Source of the DNA: an uncultured bacterium | GTDB taxonomy: Bacteria; Pseudomonadota; Gammaproteobacteria; Burkholderiales; Burkholderiaceae_E | Length of the DNA: 7,029 nucleotides | Direction: 5' to 3' | Assembly: GCA_903864485.1 (NCBI GenBank) | Contig: CAIPGD010000446.1 | Coordinates: 1 to 7,029, forward strand | Shown: one piece after another, positions 1 to 6,055 of the stretch | Numbering within the stretch: the first letter of the stretch is position 1 | Layout of the letters: each line of letters starts with the position of its first letter | Position numbers and translations under genes: made by a program | The notes under the pieces: model-generated | Told to the model about the DNA's origin: nothing | The model's database searches: none | The model's input: the letters and a program-made list of their open reading frames with translations, nothing else

Positions 1-1
1 A

Positions 2-376
2 CCTACGATCCGTTCCAATAGCGCCCTGCACGCCCTGTTTTCAGACCCTCTGGCCCTCGATGCGTGGCTCGAGCGCTGGCGAGAACGATGCGCTGAGGAC
101 GACCTCGCGCTCCAACGCAACCCCGCGACCCAGGCTGATGAGCGGTTTCGGGCAATGAATCAGGTCAACCCCCTGATCATTCCGAGAAATCACCAAGTCG
201 AAGCGGCACTCACCGCGGCATCGGACGATGCGGATTTTGGACCGTTTGAGCGGCTCCTCTCGGCGCTTCGAGAGCCTTATGGCACCAATGATGATCCGGC
301 TGTTTCTGTGCAATCGTTCGCGAAACCCGCCTCGGCTGCGTTTACAGACAACTACCGAACGTTCTGCGGGACCTGA
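2..376 (+). CDS. selO: Protein adenylyltransferase SelO (YdiU family), C-terminal part only
   Basis: The open frame enters from the left edge and ends at TGA 374-376, giving the last 124 residues of the protein. SelO is a pseudokinase-fold enzyme that transfers AMP from ATP to Ser, Thr or Tyr of target proteins and is linked to redox stress. Visible family features are LDAWLERWRERC at about residues 19-30 of the fragment, the hallmark NPLIIPRNHQVE at 56-67, GPFERLLSALREPY at 80-93, and the ending YRTFCGT. The Cys three residues from the end occupies the place where eukaryotic SelO carries selenocysteine; in the E. coli enzyme the equivalent Cys forms a disulfide (established knowledge). The catalytic N-terminal lobe lies outside the window. 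The gene converges on the toxin-antitoxin operon with a 60-base gap. Identification is by motif recognition and I consider it secure. Confidence 0.9.
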   Translation, partial: PTIRSNSALHALFSDPLALDAWLERWRERCAEDDLALQRNPATQADERFRAMNQVNPLIIPRNHQVEAALTAASDDADFGPFERLLSALREPYGTNDDPAVSVQSFAKPASAAFTDNYRTFCGT

Positions 377-405
377 TTTACAGGGAATGGGCGCACGAAG
401 GACCC

Positions 406-428
406 ATACAAACTGGGATTCGCCCCAG
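406..428 (-). terminator. Weak possible terminator downstream of vapC
   Basis: Read on the minus strand just after the vapC stop, CTGGG (428-424) and CCCAG (417-413) form a perfect 5-bp stem with a 6-base loop, followed directly by TTTGTAT. The stem is short and the T run is broken, so this is only a candidate. Read on the plus strand after selO, the same hairpin lacks a T tract. Confidence 0.3.
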
Positions 429-436
429 CCGCACTA

Positions 437-835
437 TTAAGGGGGTATTACGAGTCGCACGCCAGGGAAATAGCTCTTGTAACGACGTGGATCTCGCGTC
501 AAAACCGGAAATCCGCTAACCGCGGCATGCGCACCGATAAAAAAATCGCCCAGAACATTGTTCTTGACTCCGCCACGACGGCGGTACCGTGAAAACGCTT
601 TTCCTGCCAAGAACAAGGCCGGCTTGGGGATCTCGACAATCTTTAATTGCATCCCGTCGAGCACTCGATCAAGCGCTTCGATGTTGGAAAACGCGACTGA
701 GAGTTCGGCGTAGATCACGCAATTAATCATCAGAAGGTGCAATTTTGACTGTGCCCTCAACTGCCCGATCGACCAATCGGCCCAATCGGGGTCATCCTCT
801 ACCAAGTCGACCAAAACGTTCGTGTCGACCAGCAT
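437..835 (-). CDS. vapC: PIN-domain ribonuclease toxin (VapC type)
   Basis: This 132-residue PIN-domain protein is the likely toxin of a type II toxin-antitoxin pair; such toxins are Mg-dependent RNases that commonly cut tRNA or rRNA. The acidic residues of the active site are all visible: D4 in MLVDTNVLVD, E44 in IYAELS, D97 in GDFFIGAHA and D115 in LTRDPRRY. The length is normal for the family, so the toxin looks intact. I chose ATG at 835 rather than the TTG three bases upstream, because GAGGGG (850-845) lies 9 bases before the ATG. The ATG overlaps the antitoxin TGA by one base (TGATG), which suggests coupled translation and fixes the order antitoxin then toxin. The RNA target cannot be read from the sequence. 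Confidence 0.88.
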   Translation of the reverse strand: MLVDTNVLVDLVEDDPDWADWSIGQLRAQSKLHLLMINCVIYAELSVAFSNIEALDRVLDGMQLKIVEIPKPALFLAGKAFSRYRRRGGVKNNVLGDFFIGAHAAVSGFPVLTRDPRRYKSYFPGVRLVIPP

Positions 836-1074
836 CAATCATCACCCCTCAGCATTTGCATCAAATCTTCGGTTCGCCATTTCACATCGGCCTTACCCCG
901 AGCAGATTCAAAACGATCCGGATAAGGCCCGGCGGCGCATTCGGACCGATGGATGACCACCTCACCCTCGTGATTGATTGCGAAGTTGACGGGCATTCCG
1001 GGCTTGAGCCCTAAAGCATCCCGGATCTGCTTGGGAATGGTTACTTGCCCCTTGACGGTCAGGATGGTTGGCAT
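835..1074 (-). CDS. vapB: AbrB/SpoVT-fold antitoxin (VapB type)
   Basis: A 79-residue protein with an N-terminal SpoVT/AbrB swapped-hairpin DNA-binding domain (about residues 3-42: LTVKGQVTIPKQIRDALGLK, then PGMPVNFAINHEGEVVI). It has a C-terminal tail (about 52-79, with KWRTEDLMQMLRGD) of the kind that wraps and blocks the cognate PIN toxin. It should neutralise the downstream toxin and, with it, repress their shared promoter. The ATG at 1074 is preceded by CAGAGGG (1085-1079) four bases upstream, which supports this start. The gene is first in a two-gene operon and its TGA overlaps the toxin ATG. The paired 20-bp repeat directly upstream is the expected operator. The assignment rests on domain recognition and gene context; the VapB name follows from the partner toxin. 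Confidence 0.87.
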   Translation of the reverse strand: MPTILTVKGQVTIPKQIRDALGLKPGMPVNFAINHEGEVVIHRSECAAGPYPDRFESARGKADVKWRTEDLMQMLRGDD

Positions 1075-1080
1075 CTTGCC

Positions 1081-1120
1081 CTCTGGTGTTACCTAAAACG
1101 AGATGGTAATACCAAAAACG
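1081..1120 (-). promoter_or_regulatory. Putative vapBC operator: two tandem 20-bp units
   Basis: Two adjacent 20-base units (1081-1100 and 1101-1120) share 14 of 20 bases. On the plus strand each holds TGGT-NN-TACC followed by AAAACG one base later. The dyad cores are GGTGTTACC (1085-1093) and GGTAATACC (1105-1113), exactly 20 bases apart, about two helical turns, so bound dimers would sit on one face of the DNA. The second core extends to TGGTAATACCA, perfect around a central base. The promoter-proximal unit touches the vapB ribosome binding site. Autoregulation through such sites is established for this antitoxin class; binding here is inferred. I could not place a convincing -35/-10 pair. 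Confidence 0.6.
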
Positions 1121-1218
1121 GGGGTAAACGCTCTAACGTCCCCGTACTCCCCCCTTCCTGCTGATGAAAAGTATGGTGTACTTCCAGTTCGACGATCGAA
1201 CCATCCAGCATCACCGCC

Positions 1219-2508
1219 ATGAATCAGCACTTTTTTCAATCAAAGTTCTCCCGGCTGACACGATCATTGTCACGACTATTTCTGCCGCTGTCGCTTGCTC
1301 TGACAGCGACGACGACGCAGGCAGCAGTCGATGCGCAATTGCTGGCAGCAGCGACCGCCACTCAACCTGCGCTGATCGCAACACTCGAGCAACTTGTATC
1401 GATTGAGAGCGGAAGTGGTCAATTGGACGGACTCGCTCGAATGGCGAGCGTGCTGGAGGGGCGACTGCAAGCGCTAGGCATGACAACACGTCGGCACAAA
1501 ACGACGGCGGGTGCCGGGGCCGATGTCGTGATCGGATCAATGACCGGCACCGGTCGTCGCCGGGTTTTGATGATGGGGCATATGGATACGGTTTATCAGG
1601 CCGGCATCCTGAACACTCAGCCCTTCAAGCGCGAAGGCAACAAGCTCTACGGGCCAGGGATCGCGGATGACAAAGGGGGCATCGCCGTTATCCTTCATGC
1701 CCTGAAAATCCTTGGCGACGCCGGCTGGAAGGACTTTGACCAGATCACGGTGCTGTTCAATCCGGATGAAGAGGTGGGGTCCGTCGGATCAGGTGAACTG
1801 ATCGCAGAAATGTCAGATCAGCACGAGATCGTTCTTTCTTTCGAGCCGACTTCGACCCGTGAGCACAACCAATCCGAATCATTACTGCTCGGTGCTGCAG
1901 GGACCGCGGCCGCAACACTCACTGTGAAAGGCCGAGCCTCGCACGCGGGTGTTTCACCCGAACTCGGACGCAATGCCATTATCGAAATATCGCACCAGAT
2001 GATCCAAACCAAAGACGTTGCGGCTTCGATTCCTGGAACTCAAATGAACTGGACGAACGTCATCTCGAATAAGGCAACCAATCAGATCCCGGAACTCGCG
2101 ACTGCGCGAGCGGACGTGCGCCTGACGATCCCCGGCGCTGAGAAGCCCTTGCTGACCGCGTTACAAGCCAAAGTCGCCGGCACAAGGTTGGTGCCGGACA
2201 CCGAGTCCAATATTCAGCTTGTCATCGGGAGGCCCGCTTTCCGAGCCGGAGCAGCCGGTAAGGCGCTGGCCGAAAAGGCGCAGCAAATTTACCGCGAAAT
2301 CGACCGAAGCCTCGTGTTGGTACCAATGATTGGAGGGGCCACCGACGCAGCCTTTGCAGGTCGTTCTGGCAAAGCGACCGTCGTTGAGAGTTTTGGACTG
2401 GCAGGTTTCGGGTACCACGCCCGTGATGAGTACATCGATATCGAATCGATCGTTCCGCGCCTTTATTTAACGACCCGCTTGCTGGTTGATCTCGGAAAAG
2501 GGATTTAA
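1219..2508 (+). CDS. Secreted M20 family zinc metallopeptidase, carboxypeptidase G2-like
   Basis: A 429-residue exopeptidase of the M20 family, closest in pattern to glutamate carboxypeptidases (CPG2), which release C-terminal Glu from folates or peptides. The dinuclear zinc centre is complete: H121 and D123 in MGHMDTVY, bridging D150 in GIADDKGG, catalytic E184 and zinc ligand E185 in NPDEEVGS, E209 in SFEPTS and H400 in FGYHARDEY. The spacing H121-D150-E184-E209 is the same as in CPG2 as I recall it. The lid/dimerisation domain lies at about 224-335, with SHAG at 241-244. The N-terminus has basic residues (K9, R12, R15, R19), a hydrophobic stretch (about 20-30) and a TQA/A cleavage site near 35, indicating export. 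ATG 1219 is the first start after an in-frame stop at 1165, although no clear ribosome binding site precedes it. The true substrate is unknown. Confidence 0.88.
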   Translation: MNQHFFQSKFSRLTRSLSRLFLPLSLALTATTTQAAVDAQLLAAATATQPALIATLEQLVSIESGSGQLDGLARMASVLEGRLQALGMTTRRHKTTAGAGADVVIGSMTGTGRRRVLMMGHMDTVYQAGILNTQPFKREGNKLYGPGIADDKGGIAVILHALKILGDAGWKDFDQITVLFNPDEEVGSVGSGELIAEMSDQHEIVLSFEPTSTREHNQSESLLLGAAGTAAATLTVKGRASHAGVSPELGRNAIIEISHQMIQTKDVAASIPGTQMNWTNVISNKATNQIPELATARADVRLTIPGAEKPLLTALQAKVAGTRLVPDTESNIQLVIGRPAFRAGAAGKALAEKAQQIYREIDRSLVLVPMIGGATDAAFAGRSGKATVVESFGLAGFGYHARDEYIDIESIVPRLYLTTRLLVDLGKGI

Positions 2509-2530
2509 TCAGCGGTCACATGGATTGATA

Positions 2531-3126
2531 ATGCAAACCGACATCGAGATCGCGCAGCTCGCAGAAATGCGAAAAATATCGGATATCGCCAAGACTCGCT
2601 TGGAAATCCCCGAAGACGAGCTGGAGACATTCGGTCGTTTCAAGGCCTGAACTACATCGGCAAGAAGGCAATGATTTGCCTCCGAGAACCCTCTTTGGGT
2701 CCAGTGTTCGGTATCAAAGGTGGGGCTGCAGGCGGCCATGATTGACAACCACATTCACCATGGAAATCAATTAGGCATTGATATCCGCCGTATTCAATGG
2801 AAGCGCGTCGTCGATATGAACGATCGTGCCCTGCGAACGGTCACGGTAGGTCTTGGCGGACCAATTAACGGATCCCCCCGGGCAGAGGGATTCGATATTG
2901 TGGTGGCGTATGCGTTGCCAAGACGCAGAGTTCATTTTCAACCGATCCCAAATCTCGGGGCGCCCCCGACAATCATGTGATTTCGGTACGGGAAGTCCGG
3001 CTAGCCGCGGGTGCAGAGTTTGTTGTCATGGTTTGGGGAGACATCATGACGATGCCAGGCTTGCCTAAAAACCCTTCCGCAAGCAGCATCGATTATGTCG
3101 ATGGCAAGGTCGTGGGTTTGTTTTAA
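2531..3126 (+). pseudogene. fhs: Formate--tetrahydrofolate ligase remnant with three internal deletions
   Basis: Fhs makes 10-formyl-THF from formate, THF and ATP and is normally about 555 residues. Here only about 200 residues survive, in four blocks across two frames. Block 1 (2531-about 2646) gives MQTDIEIAQLAEMRKISDIA to FGRFK. Block 2 (about 2644-2733) gives GLNYIGKKAM and EPSLGPVFGIKGGAAGG. Block 3 (about 2726-2908) gives AAMIDNHIHHGN, WKRVVDMNDRALR and GFDIVVA. Block 4 (about 2911-3126) gives CVAKTQ, SVREVRLAAGAEF, GDIMTMPGLPKNP and the normal ending VGLF before TAA. Missing, by comparison with the family, are roughly 45 residues including the ATP-binding P-loop, about 30 residues, and about 290 residues of the centre. 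Each junction also changes frame; block 1 ends at TGA 2648-2650. The blocks are well conserved, so decay seems recent. The remnant begins 22 bases after the M20 gene. Confidence 0.9.
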
Positions 3127-3208
3127 GTCGGCCCGTCTTCTCCAAGACATCAGGACGCTGATTCCCGGGACCTGGCCGAAAACGACTGGACGTTCTTGGA
3201 TGGCGCTT

Positions 3209-3284
<76 letters not shown>

Positions 3285-3287
3285 ACA

Positions 3288-3322
3288 GCCCGACACTATA
3301 AACGGCAGCGTGCCTGTCGGGC
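3288..3322 (-). promoter_or_regulatory. Inverted repeat and possible -10 element before tRNA-Thr
   Basis: The ispH-tRNA gap contains a perfect 8-bp inverted repeat, GCCCGACA (3288-3295) and TGTCGGGC (3315-3322). A smaller GGCA/TGCC hairpin lies inside it (3304-3314). On the minus strand TATAGT (3300-3295) is a good -10 match placed 10 bases from the tRNA 5' end, followed by a G/C-rich discriminator, typical of stringently controlled stable-RNA promoters. No good -35 hexamer is found at normal spacing, so the promoter call is tentative. The repeat could instead be an RNA structure between ispH and the tRNA. Confidence 0.35.
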
Positions 3323-3341
3323 ATTTCGATCAACGAACCAG

Positions 3342-4265
3342 TTAGTCCCCTAGCCCCTTCGGCAAGGGGAAGCGCACATGTTCTTCGAGACCATCGAGGC
3401 GCTGGACTTCACCGGCGCCGAGTTCGCGAAGGCGGGCGACGAGTTCTTCAACCAACACTTCGGGGGCGGATGCACCCGCCGTCACCCCAATCCGAAGACG
3501 CCCCCGAACGCGCTCGGCATCGAGTTCGCTGGCGCTGCCGATCAGGAGCGCTTCAACGCCGAGGTTTTCGGCGACTTCGCGCAAACGATTGCTGTTCGAA
3601 CTGCTTGGGCTACCGACGACAAGGACCAGATCGCATTGGGGCGCCATCTGCTTGACGGCGTCCTGACGGTTTTGGGTCGCGTAGCAAATGTCGCTCTTCT
3701 TGGGCTCGGCGATGGTGGGGAAGCGCTCGCGCAATGCCGCGACAATCCCAGCGCAATCATCAACCGACAGCGTTGTCTGGGTCACGTAGGCCAAGCGCTC
3801 TGGGTCTGCAACCTGCAGCATCGCCACGTCCGCGACCGTCTCAACGAGGTGAATGCCGCCCTGCGCCTGGCCCATGGTGCCTTCGACCTCGGGGTGGCCA
3901 CGATGGCCGATCATGATCAGTTCGCGGCCCTCGCGCTGAATTTTGGCGACTTCGACATGGACCTTGGTGACCAACGGACAAGTGGCATCGAAGACCCGCA
4001 ATCCCCGCGATTCGGCATCGGAACGGACCGCTTTGGAGACGCCGTGGGCCGAAAAAACGACGGTCGCACCGGTTGGAATCTGATCGAGTTCATCGACGAA
4101 CACGGCGCCCATGCCCCGTAGGCGCGACACGACATGATCGTTATGAACAATTTCATGGCGCACGTAGATCGGCGCCCCGAACTTATCGAGAGCCCGCTCG
4201 ACGATCTCGATTGCACGATCGACACCGGCACAAAATCCGCGCGGCTGCGCCAGCATGATCTGCAT
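3342..4265 (-). CDS. ispH: 4-hydroxy-3-methylbut-2-enyl diphosphate reductase
   Basis: IspH (LytB) is the last enzyme of the non-mevalonate isoprenoid pathway. It reduces HMBPP to IPP and DMAPP with a [4Fe-4S] cluster in the cytoplasm. The protein is 307 residues, normal for the family. The three cluster cysteines are present: C12 (RGFCAG), C96 (FDATCPLV) and C194 (SDICYATQNRQ). The substrate-binding His residues H41, H74 (SAHGVS) and H124 are present, as are the catalytic Glu E126 in HPEVEGT, the TQTTLS motif and the SSSNSNRL loop. I place the start at ATG 4265, because GGAG (4276-4273) is 7 bases upstream; a TTG one codon earlier is less likely. The ATG overlaps the fkpB stop (TGATG), so the pair is translated as an operon. 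The gene looks fully functional. Confidence 0.97.
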   Translation of the reverse strand: MQIMLAQPRGFCAGVDRAIEIVERALDKFGAPIYVRHEIVHNDHVVSRLRGMGAVFVDELDQIPTGATVVFSAHGVSKAVRSDAESRGLRVFDATCPLVTKVHVEVAKIQREGRELIMIGHRGHPEVEGTMGQAQGGIHLVETVADVAMLQVADPERLAYVTQTTLSVDDCAGIVAALRERFPTIAEPKKSDICYATQNRQDAVKQMAPQCDLVLVVGSPSSSNSNRLREVAENLGVEALLIGSASELDAERVRGRLRIGVTAGASAPEVLVEELVARLRELGAGEVQRLDGLEEHVRFPLPKGLGD

Positions 4266-4798
4266 CAAAGGACTCCGATCACCCGGGCCTGCAGTCGCAA
4301 GCGCTGACCCGCGAGTGGATGATTGAAATCGAACACAGCGCGGGTCGCGTCGATGTTCTTGAGAACCCCCGCGTACGTTCCGCCGTTCGGCGCTGGGAAC
4401 TCCACAACATCACCCGGAACCCATTCGGCGCCCGGCTCGCCGTGCTCATCAAGCACCGAGCGCAGGATGACCTGAACCAGTTCAGGATTGCGAATGCCGT
4501 AGGCGCTGTCGGGCTCGACCACGACGTCAATGGACTCACCCTCGGCCACGCCGACCAGACAATGTTCCAGCGGTTGGCTGAACTGCCCCGTGCCGAGTTG
4601 CAAGGTGGCGGGCTTACCCTCGAATGTGTCGGCGACCACGCCGTCTGCGTCAGCCAGACTGATCTTGAAATGCAAGGTCACGAACGAGTCCGCCAGAACA
4701 CGCCGTCCCCCAGATTGGGATAGGCCTTGAGTTGAGGCAGGGCCCGAAGCGGGGGTTGCCGGCTTGGGCTTCAGAAGATTAAGTGGTTTTTTTTCCAT
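4265..4798 (-). CDS. fkpB: FKBP-type peptidyl-prolyl cis-trans isomerase FkpB (SlpA)
   Basis: A 177-residue SlyD/SlpA-type prolyl isomerase that speeds Xaa-Pro isomerisation and acts as a cytoplasmic folding helper. The FKBP fold covers about residues 37-100 and 145-177, with LHFKISLADADGVVADTFEG, LGTGQFSQPLEHCLVG and EPDSAYGIRNPEL. An insert-in-flap domain lies at about 102-150, and the diagnostic FDFNHPLAGQ is at 156-165. The metal-binding His-rich tail of SlyD is absent, as expected for SlpA. The protein is about 30 residues longer than E. coli FkpB because of an N-terminal stretch (1-36) rich in Pro, Ser, Ala and Lys. The codons after ATG include a run of eight A. No better in-frame start was seen near the FKBP fold, but the start remains uncertain. 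It is transcribed with ispH, an arrangement common in proteobacteria, and is divergent from radC. Confidence 0.92.
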   Translation of the reverse strand: MEKKPLNLLKPKPATPASGPASTQGLSQSGGRRVLADSFVTLHFKISLADADGVVADTFEGKPATLQLGTGQFSQPLEHCLVGVAEGESIDVVVEPDSAYGIRNPELVQVILRSVLDEHGEPGAEWVPGDVVEFPAPNGGTYAGVLKNIDATRAVFDFNHPLAGQRLRLQARVIGVL

Positions 4799-4846
4799 GC
4801 CTCTATTTTAGACACTGGAATGCCGGCCCGAACAGAGGCAAATGCA
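4799..4846. promoter_or_regulatory. Divergent fkpB / radC control region
   Basis: Forty-eight bases separate the two divergent starts. An A/T-rich patch reads TAAAAT on the minus strand (4810-4805) and TATTTT on the plus strand (4804-4809), giving a -10-like element in each direction. For fkpB the element is only 6 bases from the ATG, so a transcript from it would have almost no leader. No convincing -35 is seen on either side. AGAGG at 4834-4838 serves as the radC ribosome binding site. Confidence 0.3.
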
Positions 4847-5521
4847 ATGCGAATCACCGACTGGCCTGCCAACGAACGCCCGCGCGAGCGCCTGCTCACC
4901 TTAGGGGTTGGCGTCTTGTCCGACGCCGAACTGCTTGCGATCTTCCTGCGTACGGGGGTTGCGGGCAGCAGCGCGGTCGAACTTGCGCGCACCTTACTGC
5001 AGGACTTTGGCGGTCTGGCTGGCCTGCTCGCCGCCGACAATCAACAGCTCGGTGCCTGTCGCGGCATCGGTCAAGCCACGGTTGCGCTGTTGCGGGCAGC
5101 ACTTGAACTGGCCCGAAGAGCGCTTGCGGATGAGCTCACAAGAGGCGATACGCTGGCCAACCCGGCCCAGGTCGCGGGCTTTTTGCAATTGTGGTTGCGC
5201 GACCGTCCCTTCGAGGTTTTCGCGGTCCTTTTCCTAGACGCCCGTAACCGCCTGATCGTGGCTGAAGAACTGTTTCGGGGGACGCTGACTCAAACAGCGG
5301 TGTATCCACGCGAGGTTGTTCGAAGGGCTCTTGCGGTCAATGCGGCCGGCGTGATCCTGGCGCACAACCATCCTTCCGGGGCGGCCGAACCCAGCACGGC
5401 CGACCAGATCCTGACCCAAGCCTTACGAGCGGCTTGCGCGCTCGTCGACGTCCGGGTCCTGGACCATGTCATTGTTGCGGGCCATCAAACCCATTCATTT
5501 GCAGCGCATGGACGGCTTTGA
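4847..5521 (+). CDS. radC: RadC family protein (JAMM/MPN+ domain)
   Basis: A 224-residue RadC protein (UPF0758). The name came from a DNA-repair phenotype later reassigned to another gene; the molecular role remains unsettled. The N-terminal part (about 1-95) has RPRERLL, LSDAELLAIFLRTG and a helix-hairpin-helix-like GIGQATVALL at 73-82. The C-terminal JAMM metalloprotease-like domain (about 105-224) keeps E123, H173 and H175 in AHNHPSG, S177 and D186 in EPSTAD, so the zinc site is intact. I chose ATG 4847 because AGAGG lies 8 bases upstream and the product MRITDWPANERPRERLL matches the usual family start. An in-frame ATG at 4820 would add nine residues and has a poorer upstream site. Relatives are often beside rpmB-rpmG, as here. 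Confidence 0.93.
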   Translation: MRITDWPANERPRERLLTLGVGVLSDAELLAIFLRTGVAGSSAVELARTLLQDFGGLAGLLAADNQQLGACRGIGQATVALLRAALELARRALADELTRGDTLANPAQVAGFLQLWLRDRPFEVFAVLFLDARNRLIVAEELFRGTLTQTAVYPREVVRRALAVNAAGVILAHNHPSGAAEPSTADQILTQALRAACALVDVRVLDHVIVAGHQTHSFAAHGRL

Positions 5522-5544
5522 ATGAGATTGCGCACGAACGTGAC

Positions 5545-5573
5545 TTGCATCATCAGACAATCAACGATAAATT
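5545..5573 (+). promoter_or_regulatory. Candidate sigma-70 promoter for rpmB-rpmG
   Basis: TTGCAT (5545-5550) and TAAATT (5568-5573) are separated by exactly 17 bases in the 81-base gap between radC and rpmB. The leader to the rpmB ATG would be about 20 bases. The -35 matches consensus at three of six bases and the -10 at four of six, so this is a moderate candidate. It is supported by the expected need for strong expression of ribosomal protein genes. Confidence 0.45.
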
Positions 5574-5602
5574 AGAAGGCTTTTCTGAGAGGGAGTTCCA
5601 CC

Positions 5603-5836
5603 ATGGCTCGAGTTTGCCAAGTGACCGGCAAGGCGCCGATGGTCGGCAACAACGTTTCGCACGCCAATAACAAGACCAAGCGTCGTTTTTTGCCTAACCT
5701 GCAATACCGCCGGTTTTGGGTCGAAAGCGAAAAGCGTTTTGTGCGTCTACGCGTATCGAACGCTGGTCTGCGTACGATCGACAAAGTCGGTATCGACACG
5801 ATTTTGGTTGACCTGCGCGCGCGCGGCGAAATCTGA
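5603..5836 (+). CDS. rpmB: 50S ribosomal protein bL28
   Basis: A complete 77-residue bL28, a small basic protein of the large ribosomal subunit. It begins MARVCQVTGKAPMVGNNVSH and continues with NKTKRRFLPNLQ and RLRVSNAGLRTIDK, all classic family blocks, and ends DLRARGEI. The CxxC zinc motifs found in some bL28 forms are absent; only one Cys (C5) remains, making this the zinc-independent type usual in beta- and gammaproteobacteria. GAGGGAG (5589-5595) is a strong ribosome binding site 7 bases before the ATG. It is followed after 44 bases by rpmG, the standard pairing. Confidence 0.97.
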   Translation: MARVCQVTGKAPMVGNNVSHANNKTKRRFLPNLQYRRFWVESEKRFVRLRVSNAGLRTIDKVGIDTILVDLRARGEI

Positions 5837-5880
5837 CGCCGGCCCTTTTTATCCATTACTAGAACGCGAGATCGCCCACC

Positions 5881-6036
5881 ATGCGCGACAAGATCAAGCT
5901 TGAATCAACGGCCGGCACCGGTCATTTCTACACGACAACCAAGAACAAGCGCACCACGCCAGAGAAACTGGAGATCAAGAAATTTGATCCAGTGGCGCGC
6001 AAGCACGTCGCGTACAAAGAAACCAAACTGCGCTGA
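5881..6036 (+). CDS. rpmG: 50S ribosomal protein bL33
   Basis: A complete 51-residue bL33 read directly from ATG 5881 to TGA 6034-6036: it starts MRDKIKLESTAGTGHFYTTT, continues KNKRTTPEKLEIKKFDPVAR and ends KETKLR. It lies near the E site of the 50S subunit. The zinc-binding CxxC pairs of the C-plus form are absent, so this is the zinc-free paralogue, as for the neighbouring bL28. It very likely shares the rpmB transcript. The ribosome binding site is poor (GAGA about 10 bases upstream). The gene ends 19 bases from the end of the convergent desaturase gene, with no clear terminator between them. Confidence 0.97.
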   Translation: MRDKIKLESTAGTGHFYTTTKNKRTTPEKLEIKKFDPVARKHVAYKETKLR

Positions 6037-6055
6037 AAGCTCAGGGCCTGAGGCC

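Noticed and set aside
745..1014. A plus-strand open frame opposite vapB-vapC
   Set aside because: Both minus-strand genes have domains, ribosome binding sites and coupled stops; the opposite frame has none of these.
835..1074. MazE/MazF-type system instead of VapBC
   Set aside because: The antitoxin fold is shared with MazE, but the partner has the PIN active-site residues D4, E44, D97 and D115 rather than a MazF fold.
2720..2980. An 86-codon gene starting at GTG 2720
   Set aside because: Its core is the Fhs block AAMIDNH to GFDIVVA; the last 23 residues are an out-of-frame reading of Fhs block 4, so it is part of the pseudogene.
3378..4121. A 247-codon open frame on the plus strand opposite ispH
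   Set aside because: It is fully antisense to a well-supported ispH, lacks any recognisable domain and has the composition expected from mirroring GC-biased codons.
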